NCBI GenBank assembly: GCA_004194705.1
Contig: SADC01000326.1
Location: 45,843 to 109,842 of the forward strand
Direction of reading: 5' to 3'
Source: Ditylenchus dipsaci
Lineage: Eukaryota; Nematoda; Chromadorea; Rhabditida; Anguinidae
Length of the DNA stretch: 64,000 nt
Positions 11,383 to 22,100 of the stretch are shown here, in pieces (the first letter of the stretch is position 1; the number at the start of each line of letters is the position of its first letter). The notes under the pieces were generated by a model. It saw only the letters and a program-made list of their open reading frames with translations, was not told the origin of the DNA and ran no database searches. The position numbers and the translations under genes are program-made.

Positions 11383-11570
11383 ATATATCCTTTTTAAAAA
11401 GATTTGTCTTATTTTTGGGACCCACAATCTTTTTTTATTATTGAAGTTTTAGTCAAAAAAAAATTTTTCGCTCTAAAATAGCGACAAGCACTAGAAAAAA
11501 TGCACTTTTTCCTCCAGATTCCTTTTTTTGCGAAAATGTCCCTTTTAAAAATTTTGAGATGGCAGCCCTG
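11383..11570. mobile_element. hAT MITE (188 bp) with perfect 8-bp target duplication
   Basis: Ends CAGGGCTGCCATAT / ATGGCAGCCCTG, flanked on both sides by TGTTAAAA (11375-11382 and 11571-11578). CAGGGNTGCC ends with an 8-bp duplication are diagnostic of hAT. Same family as 20966-21147, 26785-27447 and 9610-9701. Confidence 0.9.
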
Positions 11571-11579
11571 TGTTAAAAT

Positions 11580-12675
11580 TAGAGATGATGATTTGGCCTT
11601 TTGCGATTATGCGATTGCGATTATTTTGGTCTTAACCCGATGCGATTGCGATTATTTGAAAAAATTAAATGCGATTAATCGCAACGATTATCGCAAAAAA
11701 TTCAGGTGCGATTAATCGCGCGATTATGCGATTACTTTTGCTTTTAGCTCCTAGAAACCAAAACTTTTAACACTATGCACAAACAAAAGCTTTATTTAAA
11801 GTAAACGTGGACATTTGCGACAACTATCAACAATAAGTACCTGTAGTTAAGCATCTTCAGATTATTGTTGAGAAAATCAAGGATTTTTAGTCAAAATTTC
11901 GCGGGAATTTGAATTTTTAGTCAGAAAATCACTTGGATCGCTCAGAATCCCACCCGAGAGTGGTCAAAAGCACCTAAAAGCTGGTTTTTTGGGGTGAACT
12001 TATTGCGAAAATTCTATTGCGCGCATCAGAATCACACTTTGGTCATCTCGATAGCTAAGAATCTCACCCTTAACCGCTCTGAACCACCCTTCAGACTTTT
12101 CAGAATACTTACATACTGGTTTAGAACAGTTTAGGATGCTTTAAGGTGGTTGAGAATGGCTTAGAGTTAGATTCTCAGCGATTAAGCCGATTAAAGTGGG
12201 ATACTGATGCGTGAAATCGAGTTTTCGCGAAAAACTGACTCCTTTTAGTGAATCCTAAAAACCATCTTTCAAGTGCTTCTGACCACTCTGGGTGAGATTT
12301 GAGCGAGATAAGTTATTTTCTGACTAAAAAAATTTGCGATGAGAAAAGAGTATTTTTGCGTAAGAAAAAAAGTATTTTGCGGTGAGAAAAGTATTTTGCC
12401 GGAAGATCACATTACGGTGAGAAAAAATATTTTGCAGTAATTTCCAAGTTTTTTGCGGTAAAAAAAGTTCCATCCATTACTAAAAGTAATTTTGCTGGTA
12501 AAATTTTTCAGTATGGCAAAATTTGCGATTAATCGTGCAATTTCTCAAATTGCGATTGCGATTTGCGATTATTTCAAAAGCATGCATGCGATTATGCGAT
12601 GCGATTATTTTTTGCCAAATTTGGTGCGATTTGCGATTAATCGCAGGTGCGATTAATCGATCGTCATCATCTCTA
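11580..12675. mobile_element. Second hAT-type element, palindromic, with GCGATT arrays
   Basis: Ends TAGAGATGATGA / TCATCATCTCTA, flanked by GTTAAAAT (11572-11579 and 12676-12683). Both subterminal regions are arrays of GCGATT/AATCGC (11600-11735, 12525-12660). The middle 11940-12310 is a fold-back (CCCACCCGAGAGTGGTCA with its inverted partner CCACTCTGGGTGAGA). No coding capacity. 7615-7830 contains related GCGATTA sequence, probably an old fragment. Confidence 0.75.
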
Positions 12676-13965
12676 GTTAAAATGATGTGTTCTTAATTTT
12701 TGATGTGGAGACACCAGGTGCACGAGTTACCTCTTGGGTTTTCCCTTTTTATAGGTTATTTATTTGTTGAGCTAACTAACAAATGTGCAGGTTTACTGCC
12801 ACTGCCTGTTGTGTTAATGCAATAAAGGGCACTTATAAATATTTTATCACACTACCGCTGCTGCTTTTTGAGTATTTGAGGCGAGACATTAATAACAAGA
12901 CTGAGAGCCGTTTAATTTGCAAGATTAATGTTGCTTTGCCTTCAAACCTTTGTTGCCGTAATTTTTATTGAAAAAATAGTTTAACATAGGATTTGAAAAT
13001 GATTAACACAATAAAATAAAACTTATTACAACATAGTTTGAAAAATCTTTTTCTGACGACACCTAGACGAAGTTTTTATCTAAAGGTTTTCATACCTAGA
13101 AGAATGAGTATCGGAAAGAAAAAACCTTAAGTTTAAGATATTAAAAATTGTTTTTAAAAATGGTGATAAGCGGTTTGGGGTCGCCCCAAGACATAGTGGA
13201 CAGATTAATTGATGTTTGTGAGCCTCGACTCCGTGGATCCATTGCAATTTACAAGCTAAGGGTGTAGCAAAGTTGTGGGCATTGAGTGTCATCCTCGTTA
13301 TTATTCTTAAGCGTTTAATCAACTTGTCATTGCATTTATACTTTTAGTAATTCCAGTTACCGGTGTTTAAATCATATAGGGAAATAGTAATAACAAGCAA
13401 AAAATCATTAAAAAAATTGAAAATTGCAAAATAAAAGAGGCATACACAAAAAATCTTGCAAGGCACTTTTCAAATATCGACTGTTTTCTAAGGACAATAA
13501 AACACATTCGTGGCATCAATAAAATTGTGGACACTACTCGGTAATACAGGGCCACTTTTTTAGCTGCTATACCATGTTTTTCAACTCGGGCCGTGGCAAA
13601 AATAGACTCTACAGTCAAACCTCTCATTAACATACACCCTTGGGACCAGAACTTGCCGTATGTTAGTGAGAGGTGTATGTTAATGAGAGAGCCAGATTCC
13701 ATAATTTAGCTTAGTGTATGTTGATAAGAGAGTTCGTTCAATTTCAAGGCTAAATTTCGGAACACATCCCTCACACGGGAAAGGCACGATCCGGGTGTGG
13801 CCTATTAAAAACGTTATATACCAAAATGTAGCCCTAATTGAGCTAGTTAAGGAACCGTTCGCAGAATCTGCTATGGATCAATCTACGCTGAGAAATAATC
13901 TTTTTAAAATTACAAAAAAATTGTGTTGACATATAAGTCAAGAACAACCCTTTTCAAACATGTGA

Positions 13966-14045
13966 GTTGGTGGCCGAGTGGATGAGTGGTGCGGCGCCGA
14001 ACCTATTTCTTTTTTTCGGGAAAGGTTCGACTCCAGTCGCGTGCA
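13966..14045 (+). other. tRNA-like sequence (A and B box) in an element arm
   Basis: TGGCCGAGTGGATGAGTGG is a good Ser/Leu-type A box and GGTTCGACTCC at 14023-14033 is a perfect B box, 50-60 bp apart. The acceptor stem does not pair cleanly, and the segment between the boxes is a T-rich run, so I do not call a functional tRNA. The right arm (15290-15350) keeps a damaged copy in the opposite direction (GGTTTGGACTCC). A tRNA-derived SINE head captured in the arms would explain it. Confidence 0.4.
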
Positions 14046-14083
14046 CGTCTTTTTTATTTTCGGTTTTTTTAAAGCATCACTTT

Positions 14084-14306
14084 CCTACACAAAATGACAC
14101 GGGAGAACAATAAAAATATTTTTAACGTCGTCGGATTTGTAATACACATTGTGAACGGTATATATTTCATTTACGAACAACGAACAATTAATGACAATGA
14201 TTATACCGTATATATATATAATATATACGTTCACAATGTGTATTACAAATCTGACGACGTTAAAAATATTTTTATTGTTCTCCCCGTGTCATTTTGTGTA
14301 GGAAAG
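14084..14306. repeat. Near-perfect palindrome
   Basis: CTACACAAAATGACACGGGA to AATACACATTGTGAACG pairs with its complement ending GTGTCATTTTGTGTAGGAAA; the AT-rich centre is near 14195. A MITE-like insertion in the larger element. Confidence 0.75.
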
Positions 14307-14503
14307 TGAAGTGTAAGGATTGTTGCCGTCGTTTGAACGACGTTTTCCAGTCGGGACAATACGTTTCAGATTGAAACGTATTGCGCCTAAAATAAGTCTA
14401 GTTTGAAATAGTTTATTTCAAACGTTGATTTGTCTTGTCCAGAAATACTCGACATGGCGAGCAAGTTTCATAGATCATAATTCTTTTTGCTGGATTTTGA
14501 TTT

Positions 14504-15225
14504 ATGGAGCGTGCTCAATCATTGTTCGAGGTTAGTCATTTAAATTCTATCAGTTCTTTGTCCAGTCAGTCGAGATTGTCCAGTTCATTTACGGGACTTC
14601 AGTCCGACATTTCTAAAATGAAAGGCCAAGAGTTGGCTCGAGTTGAGACTCAACTTCTAGCTCTCTTGGAGAAGTTAAGGGTCCAGTCTACTCTTGTTCC
14701 AGAGATTCAAATTGATCTGACAGACGATTGGACAATCCAGTCTATGGTCCAGAGTTAAGGTTCAAGCCTAAGAGTCCAGTTAATAAGGCGTCCTCTGACG
14801 GACTGCCTCTTGTATTCAGATACCGTTGGACCGAACACGCAAGTCTCTTCCGAACTGCCTGCAGATGATGTTCCACGGGATTCCTCTGTATGGTTCCGGT
14901 CCTCGCCTCCAGCTCGCGCTCCCACTTTGCCGGTGAAGACGACTCTCCAGCTGGTCTATTGGTGCGCACCTCAAGTGCATGGGAAGCTCTCCAGATGTGT
15001 TACTCAGATGAAGAAGAAGAGGAATCCTCCACTTCAGCTGTCCAAGTGGTGCCTGCTCCAGTCTCCTCTTCTGCTGCTATGGTGGATGCCTCTCCAGTGG
15101 TCTTCTCTCCAGTCAAGATGGAAGAAACAGAATCTCCAGTCTTCAATAGTAACATCTTTATAATGTTATGTCTGGTCCAGCTGACCCCATGCCTATATAT
15201 ACCATGGTGCCCCAATAAATATACC
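14504..15225 (+). pseudogene. Gene-like unit of unknown origin (Ser-rich, acidic), frame broken
   Basis: An ATG at 14504 opens 84 codons beginning MERAQSLFEVSHLNSISS, Ser-rich, then a helix likely to form a coiled coil (QELARVETQLLALLEKLRVQ). The frame then breaks; equally protein-like stretches continue in other frames (KPKSPVNKASSDGLPLVF; ALQMCYSDEEEEESSTS with Val/Ser/Pro after it). AATAAA lies at about 15214. GTCCAG recurs throughout. I recognise no family. It may be a captured host transcript or a remnant of an element gag-like gene. Confidence 0.4.
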
Positions 15226-16797
15226 AGTTAGTTCTACCTTTGAGGCCAGAACGTGCATTCATTTTACTGAAGCTTTAAAAAAACCGAAAATAAAAAAGAC
15301 GTCACGCGACTGGAGTCCAAACCTTTCCCGTAAAAAGAAATAGGTGTCGGCCGCCGGAACATTTATCGTTATGGTCACTGAAAAGGATACAGTTAGTTTT
15401 TTGATTTTACTGACACAATTATTTATAATTTTAAAAGATTGATTTCTCGAAGCGTAGAAATTGATCCACGCAGATTCTGCGAAAGGTTCCTTAATTTACA
15501 ATTATTTTTTGGTTGTTTTTTTAATAGAACGGTTCGGTAGTGCCTCAATCCGTGTCAGTTAAATCAGCTCGGTGAGAGACCAAGGCAATTTTTTAACAAA
15601 TTTCACAGAGAGCGGAACGGCAAATTTTCTCTTATAAAAATTTGAAAAAATTGACTTGGTCCCCAAGCTTTTTCGAAATTTTCACAAAAAATTGAGGTTT
15701 TGTAAAATTGTTTTTGTAGAAACAGGGTTTAATTCGACAAAATTCGAAAAAAGCTTCGACTGTATGTTAATGGGAGAGCCAATTGTTAAAACGGGACCGG
15801 GCCGGCCGCATGTTAATGAGACGTGTATGTTAATGGGAGTTTATGTTAATGGGTAAGGTCATTTTGCCTTGATTTCTACCAACCAAAAAAATCAAACCAA
15901 CCAAAGCTGAGCCAGCCGTATGTTAATGCGAGAGCGTATGTTAATGGGGGACTATGTTAATGAGAGGTTCGACTGTATATGCATTTTTGATCAAGTGTAC
16001 TTCTCGGAATTATGTCTAAGGTATGTGGGTGTGCGCATCTCAACCCCAAGCAACCAAGCCCCCTGCGCACCCGAAGGGCGCAGGTGGCTTGATAGTTAGA
16101 GATGCGCACACCACATACCTTAGACACAAATCACTCGAAAGTGACTCTGGATACATGAACCAGAGTTATTTACGCAGTAGGGCCCAGTATTCAAAACTAT
16201 GTTCAATTTATTTGATTAGATGGCCGAAAAGGGTCTCCGCCTTTTCCGGCCCCTGGTTACGAGCCAGATGCGCAGCCATCCAAAAATTAACCGGGAACCC
16301 CCGGGATCCACCCTGCTACATGTTGGCAAACAAAAATTTCGTTTGTGGTTATTTGCGGTAAAATTATATACCATGCACCATTACATTTTTTACCATAACA
16401 TGAATGTTTTATTATATATAAGTTTGTCAAGTTAAGCTGTTGCTTTAATCAAATAATATTATTTTTAGCTGACTCTCCTGCTTTCCCCATTAACTTCAGT
16501 TGAGAGGTGTAAGGTTCAGAATAATTCAATTTGAGCGCAATGCACGGACAAAAAAGGTGGGAACCAGCAGTTTTATGAGCGTTTAGCTTTTTTCCGAAAA
16601 TCTTTAACAATAATTTTTGGTTGAATCTAAAAAATGTTCAAAACTTTGAACCGACGATTAGTCCAGCCCAACTTTGCTTGACATTGCCATATCTGATGAG
16701 TTAGGCGACTTTCGTTGCACGATAACTTTATGATACAAGTCAAAGGTTTTCCTTGAATGATATATAAAGATATTGTTTCAAATTCAATCAAAAAAAT

Positions 16798-16872
16798 ACA
16801 GGGTTCGCCATTCTTGCGGCACTATTGTTTTGACCATATATTTTTAGGCGAACAAGAATGGCGAACCCTATA
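16798..16872. mobile_element. Short perfect hairpin MITE
   Basis: TA|CAGGGTTCGCCATTCTTG ... CAAGAATGGCGAACCCTA, arms ~18 bp, total ~75 bp. Between 16210 and 16790 I see no supported feature. 16600-16730 matches 29390-29490 in reverse (ACATTGCCATATCTGATG, AGTCCAGCCCAACTTTGCTT), a dispersed repeat. Confidence 0.6.
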
Positions 16873-17019
16873 GTTGTTGAGCATTTTCGGAGCAAAAAAG
16901 TGTCCCACGCCGATTCGAATTTCTGAAATACCGCTACGTCCGAAAAATCATGGTCCTTTGATTTTGTTTCTTTCACTATAAAATTTTATGATTACTTTTT
17001 TAGTTCTATTTCGGTTCAG

Positions 17020-17282
17020 ATGCTTATTTTTGCACTATTATCGTCTATATCGGCCCCCTTGTGCGAGGGTGGTGAATTGTCTAAGCAGATACTAGCCTTG
17101 AACTATCACAATCTCACTCAACAAATGTCAATTTTACAGACAAGAGCAGCCAACCAGTCTATAATAGATAGGGATAGAAGGCACATCATGCGTTCAACCT
17201 CTTCATCTACTTCAGGTGACTCTTCTTCTTGGTGGAACCAGCATCCGCAGACCAGGAGCCGACCATCTGTTAACAGTGGTTG
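17020..17282 (+). CDS. Candidate host exon, unidentified
   Basis: After a T-rich stretch, ATG 17020 opens a frame with a hydrophobic start (MLIFALLSSISAPLC, possible signal peptide), then polar sequence with DRDRRHIMRSTSSSTSGD and SSSWWNQHPQTRSRP. The frame stays open to 17859, but everything after ~17315 is transposon (CAGGGTGTCTCGAAAAAT at 17321, a TTAA MITE, a GGCGCC island), so a splice donor near 17282 (GTG|gttggt) is likelier. No homology recognised. Confidence 0.3.
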
Positions 17283-17419
17283 GTATATTTTCGGGGAAAG
17301 CTGTTTCAAAATCAAACTACAGGGTGTCTCGAAAAATTACAATAATTTCCAATGGCCACAAGTATTCGTAAAAGTCAAATTTAAGTATGGCAATATTGAA
17401 TCGAATTTTTCTGATTTAA

Positions 17420-17610
17420 AGGACCATGATTTTTGCGCGCAGCGGCATGTGCAAAATTTGAATTGGAGTTGGACACTTCTCTTTGGTCCCGAACTTTACT
17501 CTTTGGAGTCGTTTCGAATTACTCGAAAGAGTAGAGCATTAGACGAAAGAGAAGTGTCCCCCGCCAATTCAAATTCTGGTCATGCCGCTGCGCGCAAAAA
17601 CCATGGTCCT
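17420..17610. mobile_element. TTAA-flanked palindromic MITE (191 bp)
   Basis: TTAA|AGGACCATGATTTTTGCGCG ... CGCGCAAAAACCATGGTCCT|TTAA, a perfect target duplication. Related: 16885-16975 (half), 47435-47620 and the outer parts of 56650-56700 and 62750-62800 (TGTCCCCCGCCAATTCAAAT). Confidence 0.8.
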
Positions 17611-17619
17611 TTAACCGTT

Positions 17620-17740
17620 GGCAAAGCTTTTTTCGCCGCTAAATTGGCGCCAATTAGCGCCGAAGAGGCGCAATTTAGCGGCAAAATGAGCTTTTTAATG
17701 GCAAAAGAGCTTTGCTCTTTTGCCATTAAAAAGTTGTGTT
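17620..17740. repeat. GGCGCC/GCGCC-rich palindromic island
   Basis: GCCGCTAAATTGGCGCC meets its complement GGCGCAATTTAGCGGC; then AATGGCAAAAGAGC folds back on itself (GCTCTTTTGCCATT). Similar GGCGCC-rich islands lie at 32008-32525 and 34310-34390. Confidence 0.5.
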
Positions 17741-18483
17741 ATCTCAAATTAATTTTCATTTTGAAATTTTGCCGATTGTTCCAGTTGAAGTTGTCTGATG
17801 AATTTGTGCAGCTTTCAGTAGGCATTAACGTGCAAATTTGGTATCAAACAAGTTCATAGGCGCTGCTTTATCTACAGGCTGGGGAAAAAACGCGGCCCTT
17901 TCTTGCTTGTTTAAATTATCATCTTTTTCTTTTTTACGGTCCATATCAAAATTTTTAGTGTTGCCTGTATAGATTCTTTCTCTCTATCTTTTTACAGAAA
18001 AAATGGGTGTGTATTGAAAACGTGTGGCTAAAGATATTTTAAAATTGTTGGCTAAAACCACTAAAAAAATTTAGGCTTTCACCAAAAATTTCTAGAGATA
18101 GCCGAATTTTTGTTTGCCCCACCCTATATTCAAAAAAATCTAGTCCAAATTGCACAAATTAAAAAAGTGGCTAAAATAAACCATCAGTAAAATTAAGACA
18201 ATCCTGTAGTTTGTTTTATTTTTTTAAGAAATAGAATTGCAAGGTTACAGAAGTTTTTAAAGCCTCTTCCTTTTATAAATTAACTTATTTGCCGTATTTC
18301 TCTAATAGAACATGCTCCACTCTATTTGATGGCTCTTAGACATCTTTTTAAAGATTCGTCCTCCTTGAGACCACAAATATTTTGTTATGTCAAAATCTTT
18401 TTCTAGCTCAATAATTGCAATAAACACTGGATAAAATTATCTTTTCCTTTGAAAACGGCTAAAATGTCTTTTATGATACTTTT

Positions 18484-18878
18484 TAGGGTGCATAGACGTT
18501 TCTCGAAAATGAAACTTTTTTCATTTTCGAGAAACGTTTCTCGAATTTGAAACTCAAAAGAGTAAAATATCTCTAGGGTATATATGTATACCTGTAAAGA
18601 TACTTATTTAGACATACCAAGGGTATTTGGCCGCTTCGCGGCCAAAGACCAGCACACTCCACATTGCAAGGGATAAGCGTACATACATGTGTTAACCCTA
18701 ACCCCCGCAATGTGGAATATGCTGGACTTTGGCCATCACATTCAGCCAAATACCCTTGATATGTCTAAATAAGGTATACACCTAGAGATATTTTACTCTT
18801 TTGAGTTTCAAATTCGAGAAACGTTTCTCGAAAATGAAAAAAGTTTCATTTTCGAGAAACGTCTATACCCCCTTTTTA
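18484..18878. repeat. Palindrome whose arms each contain a hairpin
   Basis: Each arm carries GACGTTTCTCGAAAATGAAA followed at once by its complement, then GAGAAACGTTTCTCGAATTT. Inner arms (TAGACATACCAAGGGTATTT / AAATACCCTTGATATGTCTA) and an ACTCCACATTGCAAGGG / CCCGCAATGTGGA pair close on a centre near 18690. 17860-18480 and 18880-19080 show no gene; 19090-19145 is a core fragment of the fold-back family. Confidence 0.7.
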
Positions 18879-20163
18879 GTCCCCCCCCCCATACCCGTAT
18901 TTTTTAGAACGTGACCTAAAATCACCTCCCGAACCCATTTTTATTTTTATATCTAAACACTTTCTGAATCAAAAAAAATTGCCATCCATACCTTGAGGGT
19001 ATATGGTAGTTTTGGGGTGTTTTAGGATCATTTTTGGTGATTTACCACATTTGTCTTGCTGGAGCTTGGCAAAAAAGACTCTTTAAATGCATTTTTGATC
19101 AATCGGAATTATGTCTAAGGTAAGTCTGTGCGCGCATCTCTAACCAACCACCACACGGACATTTTATGAATTTTTTTGTTTAAATGCTTTACATGAAATT
19201 TGTGGTCGCATATCATTTTTCGCTGTTTGTAGTGAGAAGTGGTCGTCTTTTGTTTGAACCTTTTGTATTTTTAATTTAGGAGCTCTCAAGTAGCTTAATT
19301 ATTGTCATCAATTTTGCTCTATAAATCGATGGGCAAGGAGCTATTACAAGAGAATTTTACCACCTTTTCGTTTCTAATCTACCGAAAAGAAATATTTTAA
19401 TACGTTGGCTGACAATAGTACTTCTCGGATTCATCTTCTACCCAGCAACCTTGTTCTTCACTCTATTGATGAAATCGTCTATCATTGCATTGCCATCAAT
19501 CAATTTTACGCAGAAATCCCGGCCAATCGTGAAAAGTTTAGGTTTAGAAAGACACCGAAATCACAAAATTTAACAAGAAATTTCAGCACAGCCTTCAAAA
19601 GTTATATATTTAGACGTTTGGTAACTTTGCATCGCTTCTCATCTAATTTTTGTCACCATCGGCCATTGATCTCAACCATCTAAATTTGAAATTGATTTGC
19701 TGGTTATCCAATTAGACTAAATTGTGAGTATCACGCGTAAGTCAAAGGCTTGAGATGAACCAACTGAGGAGCTCAACTAATCAAAACTTTTCAACTTCGA
19801 TTAAGAATATTTGCGCTATCATGTGGCAAAACATGTTTGGGTTGAATTAACCCAGCTTTATTTAATGAGATAAAACTATTTTTGATAAAAACAATCTGTT
19901 TGAGAATTTTAATAGAAGAGTATTAGTAGTAGGGATGCTCCACCTCCCTGTTAGTCAAGCACCGCCTACTCTTCTAAGCAATAGAATATTGGCATTGGTG
20001 GAGGAATTGCTTGCCACTATAAACCTTTTAATGCCCATTGCTAGATTATTCAGCTGCTGGCTTTAAGCATCCCCTACCACCGACCATATTAACACGGCTG
20101 AGGGAATTTGTCGCCAAGTTTGCACATCCCAACCTCCTACCATTTGACTTCATTTGCTGTTTG

Positions 20164-20423
20164 TAGTGTTGTTGCTTACAAAGCCTGGCTGCTACTCCTA
20201 CTGCTGCCGCAATTGATCGGGCCTGCCGGGATGAGCCTGGGCTGTCCACCTGCCAGTTGTGCTGCTACTCTTGCTAACAATCACTTTTTCCTGGCTGTTG
20301 TCTTTCTGTGGCCCAAACTTGAAGAGCCGGGTAGTTTGGCGCAGATGACCACACAGTTCACCAAACTATTTTCTTTCATTCTGGCCTCAGTGAGCGACCC
20401 TCCTCAGCAACCTTTGCCACCAG
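20164..20423 (+). CDS. Candidate host exon, unidentified, low support
   Basis: A GC-richer block with a strong donor (CCACCAG|gtgagacc at 20424) and an open frame holding a Leu-rich segment and then LWPKLEEPGSLAQMTTQFTK and SDPPQQPLPP. A second frame is Cys-rich and also plausible, so the true frame is unclear. The rest of 19150-20960 shows no supported feature. Confidence 0.22.
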
Positions 20424-20965
20424 GTGAGACCAAATGCCTGCTTCCTAAGAAGGCCTTTGTTTTGGCTTAATTTAGGGGAAAGTCTGGCTCAGGAGCGATT
20501 GGTCGAATGGTTGTTTCTTCAAATTAGCTTTTGGCTACTTTTTTGAGGCATACACATAAACATTTCTAAATATTTTTTCATCAGGACATTAGCAAATTTC
20601 TAGATATTGTAAACGGCTTTACAAATAATCCAAAAAGGTGCATTTCGGACTTTTAAACGCGTTTAGCAGAAAGTCTGTTTTCCCTGAAGTCTTTAGATCG
20701 ACCTCTCTGGGCATCTTCCATTTTTTAAATTTTTTATTATTATTTTTATTATACTATTAGTCGTAAAATCGAAAAGTATATTAGATTCACAACTTTTTCT
20801 CTAAGAATTTGGGGTGCAGATCGGTCAAGAGTCTAGACTTTACGCCAAGTACAAGACAAAAAATTAAAATGAAACTTCATTTGTATTTATTAGTGCGAAA
20901 TTTGTATTGGAAGTAACGAGCCATGTACCAAAATATAGCCCTTGATCTGCTCTACACCGTTAAAA

Positions 20966-21147
20966 CAGGGCTACCATTTGTCCTTTATTTAAAGATTTGT
21001 CCTTCTTTTGGAATCCCAATCTTTTCTTTTTAAATTTTAGTCAATCTTTTTTTTTCGCTTCAAAATAGCAATAAACACTAGATAAAATGGCACTTTTGAC
21101 AAAATGATTTTTTAACTGTATTTTAAAATTTTGAGTTGGCAGCCCTG
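20966..21147. mobile_element. hAT MITE (182 bp), same family as 11383
   Basis: Ends CAGGGCTACCATT / TTGGCAGCCCTG, with an interior collinear with 11383-11570 (AAAGATTTGTC, CGCTTCAAAATAGC, CACTAGATAAAATGGC). Flanks CGTTAAAA and CCTAAACC agree at 5 of 8. 21150-22090 contains no gene I can support. Confidence 0.8.
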
Positions 21148-22100
21148 CCTAAACCCCACAAAGGTATATCTAAATATGAAATCTGTGAATCTGTAATTAT
21201 TTAAATCTGTACTTATCTTGCTCAGTTCATCTTCATAGGTCCATTTCTGCTTTTTGGCCTCAATTACGCCCAAATGAAAAAAATTAACGTATTTTTAGCA
21301 TGCTAAATTGTTTTTTCCTGCTTCCTCTTCTTCCAGTCTTGCTGCATGCCAATGGCGATAATTAAAAAAACTTTGAATCGAAACCTCATAAAAGCCGGAT
21401 TAGTGGTTTTTTTGCAAGCAAATAGGATAGTGGCAGTTTTAATCGTCCGACTAAATTCACATACGAACTAGTTTCTACAACTCTGACTTCTCGCTTATTT
21501 TCTTGACTCTTTTATGTGCCTAATCGATTGGAGATGTGTCAAAGAGTAGATTAACACAGCAATTTTAATCCATAAAAGCATGTCCATCCACTTTTGGGGC
21601 AGCAAATGATTTTTTTTATTGAGACTGGCCATTAGTTGCCCCGTCATGGACCCCCTAATTGAATTTCTCTAGTCTCTCTTTGGCTGGCTGCTGGTCGGGC
21701 TAAATCGAAATAGAGGGATGGAGCATTTAAATCTTGGACAAAAACAACAAACTTGTTTTTGCCGACCGCTAAATACACCTAGGGATGGCACATAGTAACT
21801 TCCTGACTCAACCACCACAATTTGAATAGATAAGTGGGAGGGGGCACACAAATTAAAGTCAGTATTTTAACCACTCTTTATTTTCAGCCTACAGAATGCA
21901 GTGTCATAGTAAGTTTTTGTAGATAGATATATATTGGGATTAGAGCTGCTGAAACTATAATATACTCGTGCATTTATTCATAAATTTGTATTTTTGAACA
22001 TACAACTTTTTTGCGACTTTTAATTCTAAATTTTTAAAACTTTTCTTTTTTGTTTTGAAATTGCTTTATAGTGTCAGTAAGAGAATAAAAATCCAAATTA

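Larger units (their letters stand above)
13612..15975. mobile_element. pogo-like element, 2364 bp, long inverted arms
   Basis: Ends CAGTCAAACCTCTCATTAAC and its complement GTTAATGAGAGGTTCGACTG, flanked by TA. Subterminal GTATGTTAATGAGAG units occur several times at each end. Arms of about 450 bp pair loosely (13840-13935 with 15405-15500; 14000-14075 with 15275-15350). Inside are another palindrome (14084-14306) and a gene-like unit (14330-15225). No transposase is visible. Confidence 0.75.
13560..16210. mobile_element. Fold-back family copy split by a 2.36 kb pogo-like element
   Basis: 13572-13611 (ACCATGTTTTTCAACTCGGG, GACTCTA) continues at 15976 (TATGCATTTTTGATCAAG, CTTCTCGGAATTATGTC), then the core with its hairpin (CCCTGCGCACCCGAAGGGCG) and right arm to 16210. 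In the 28 kb copy the two halves are joined as GACTCTATATGCATTTTA (28014-28031), proving the insertion. 12690-13560 has no gene I can support. Confidence 0.8.

Noticed and set aside
13966..14045. Functional tRNA-Ser or tRNA-Leu gene
   Set aside because: Boxes are good, but the acceptor and anticodon stems do not close and the copy lies in a transposon arm.
17020..17859. 279-codon open frame as one protein
   Set aside because: From ~17315 it runs through a CAGGGTGTCTCG element end, a TTAA MITE and a GGCGCC island; only the first ~85 codons could be host sequence.
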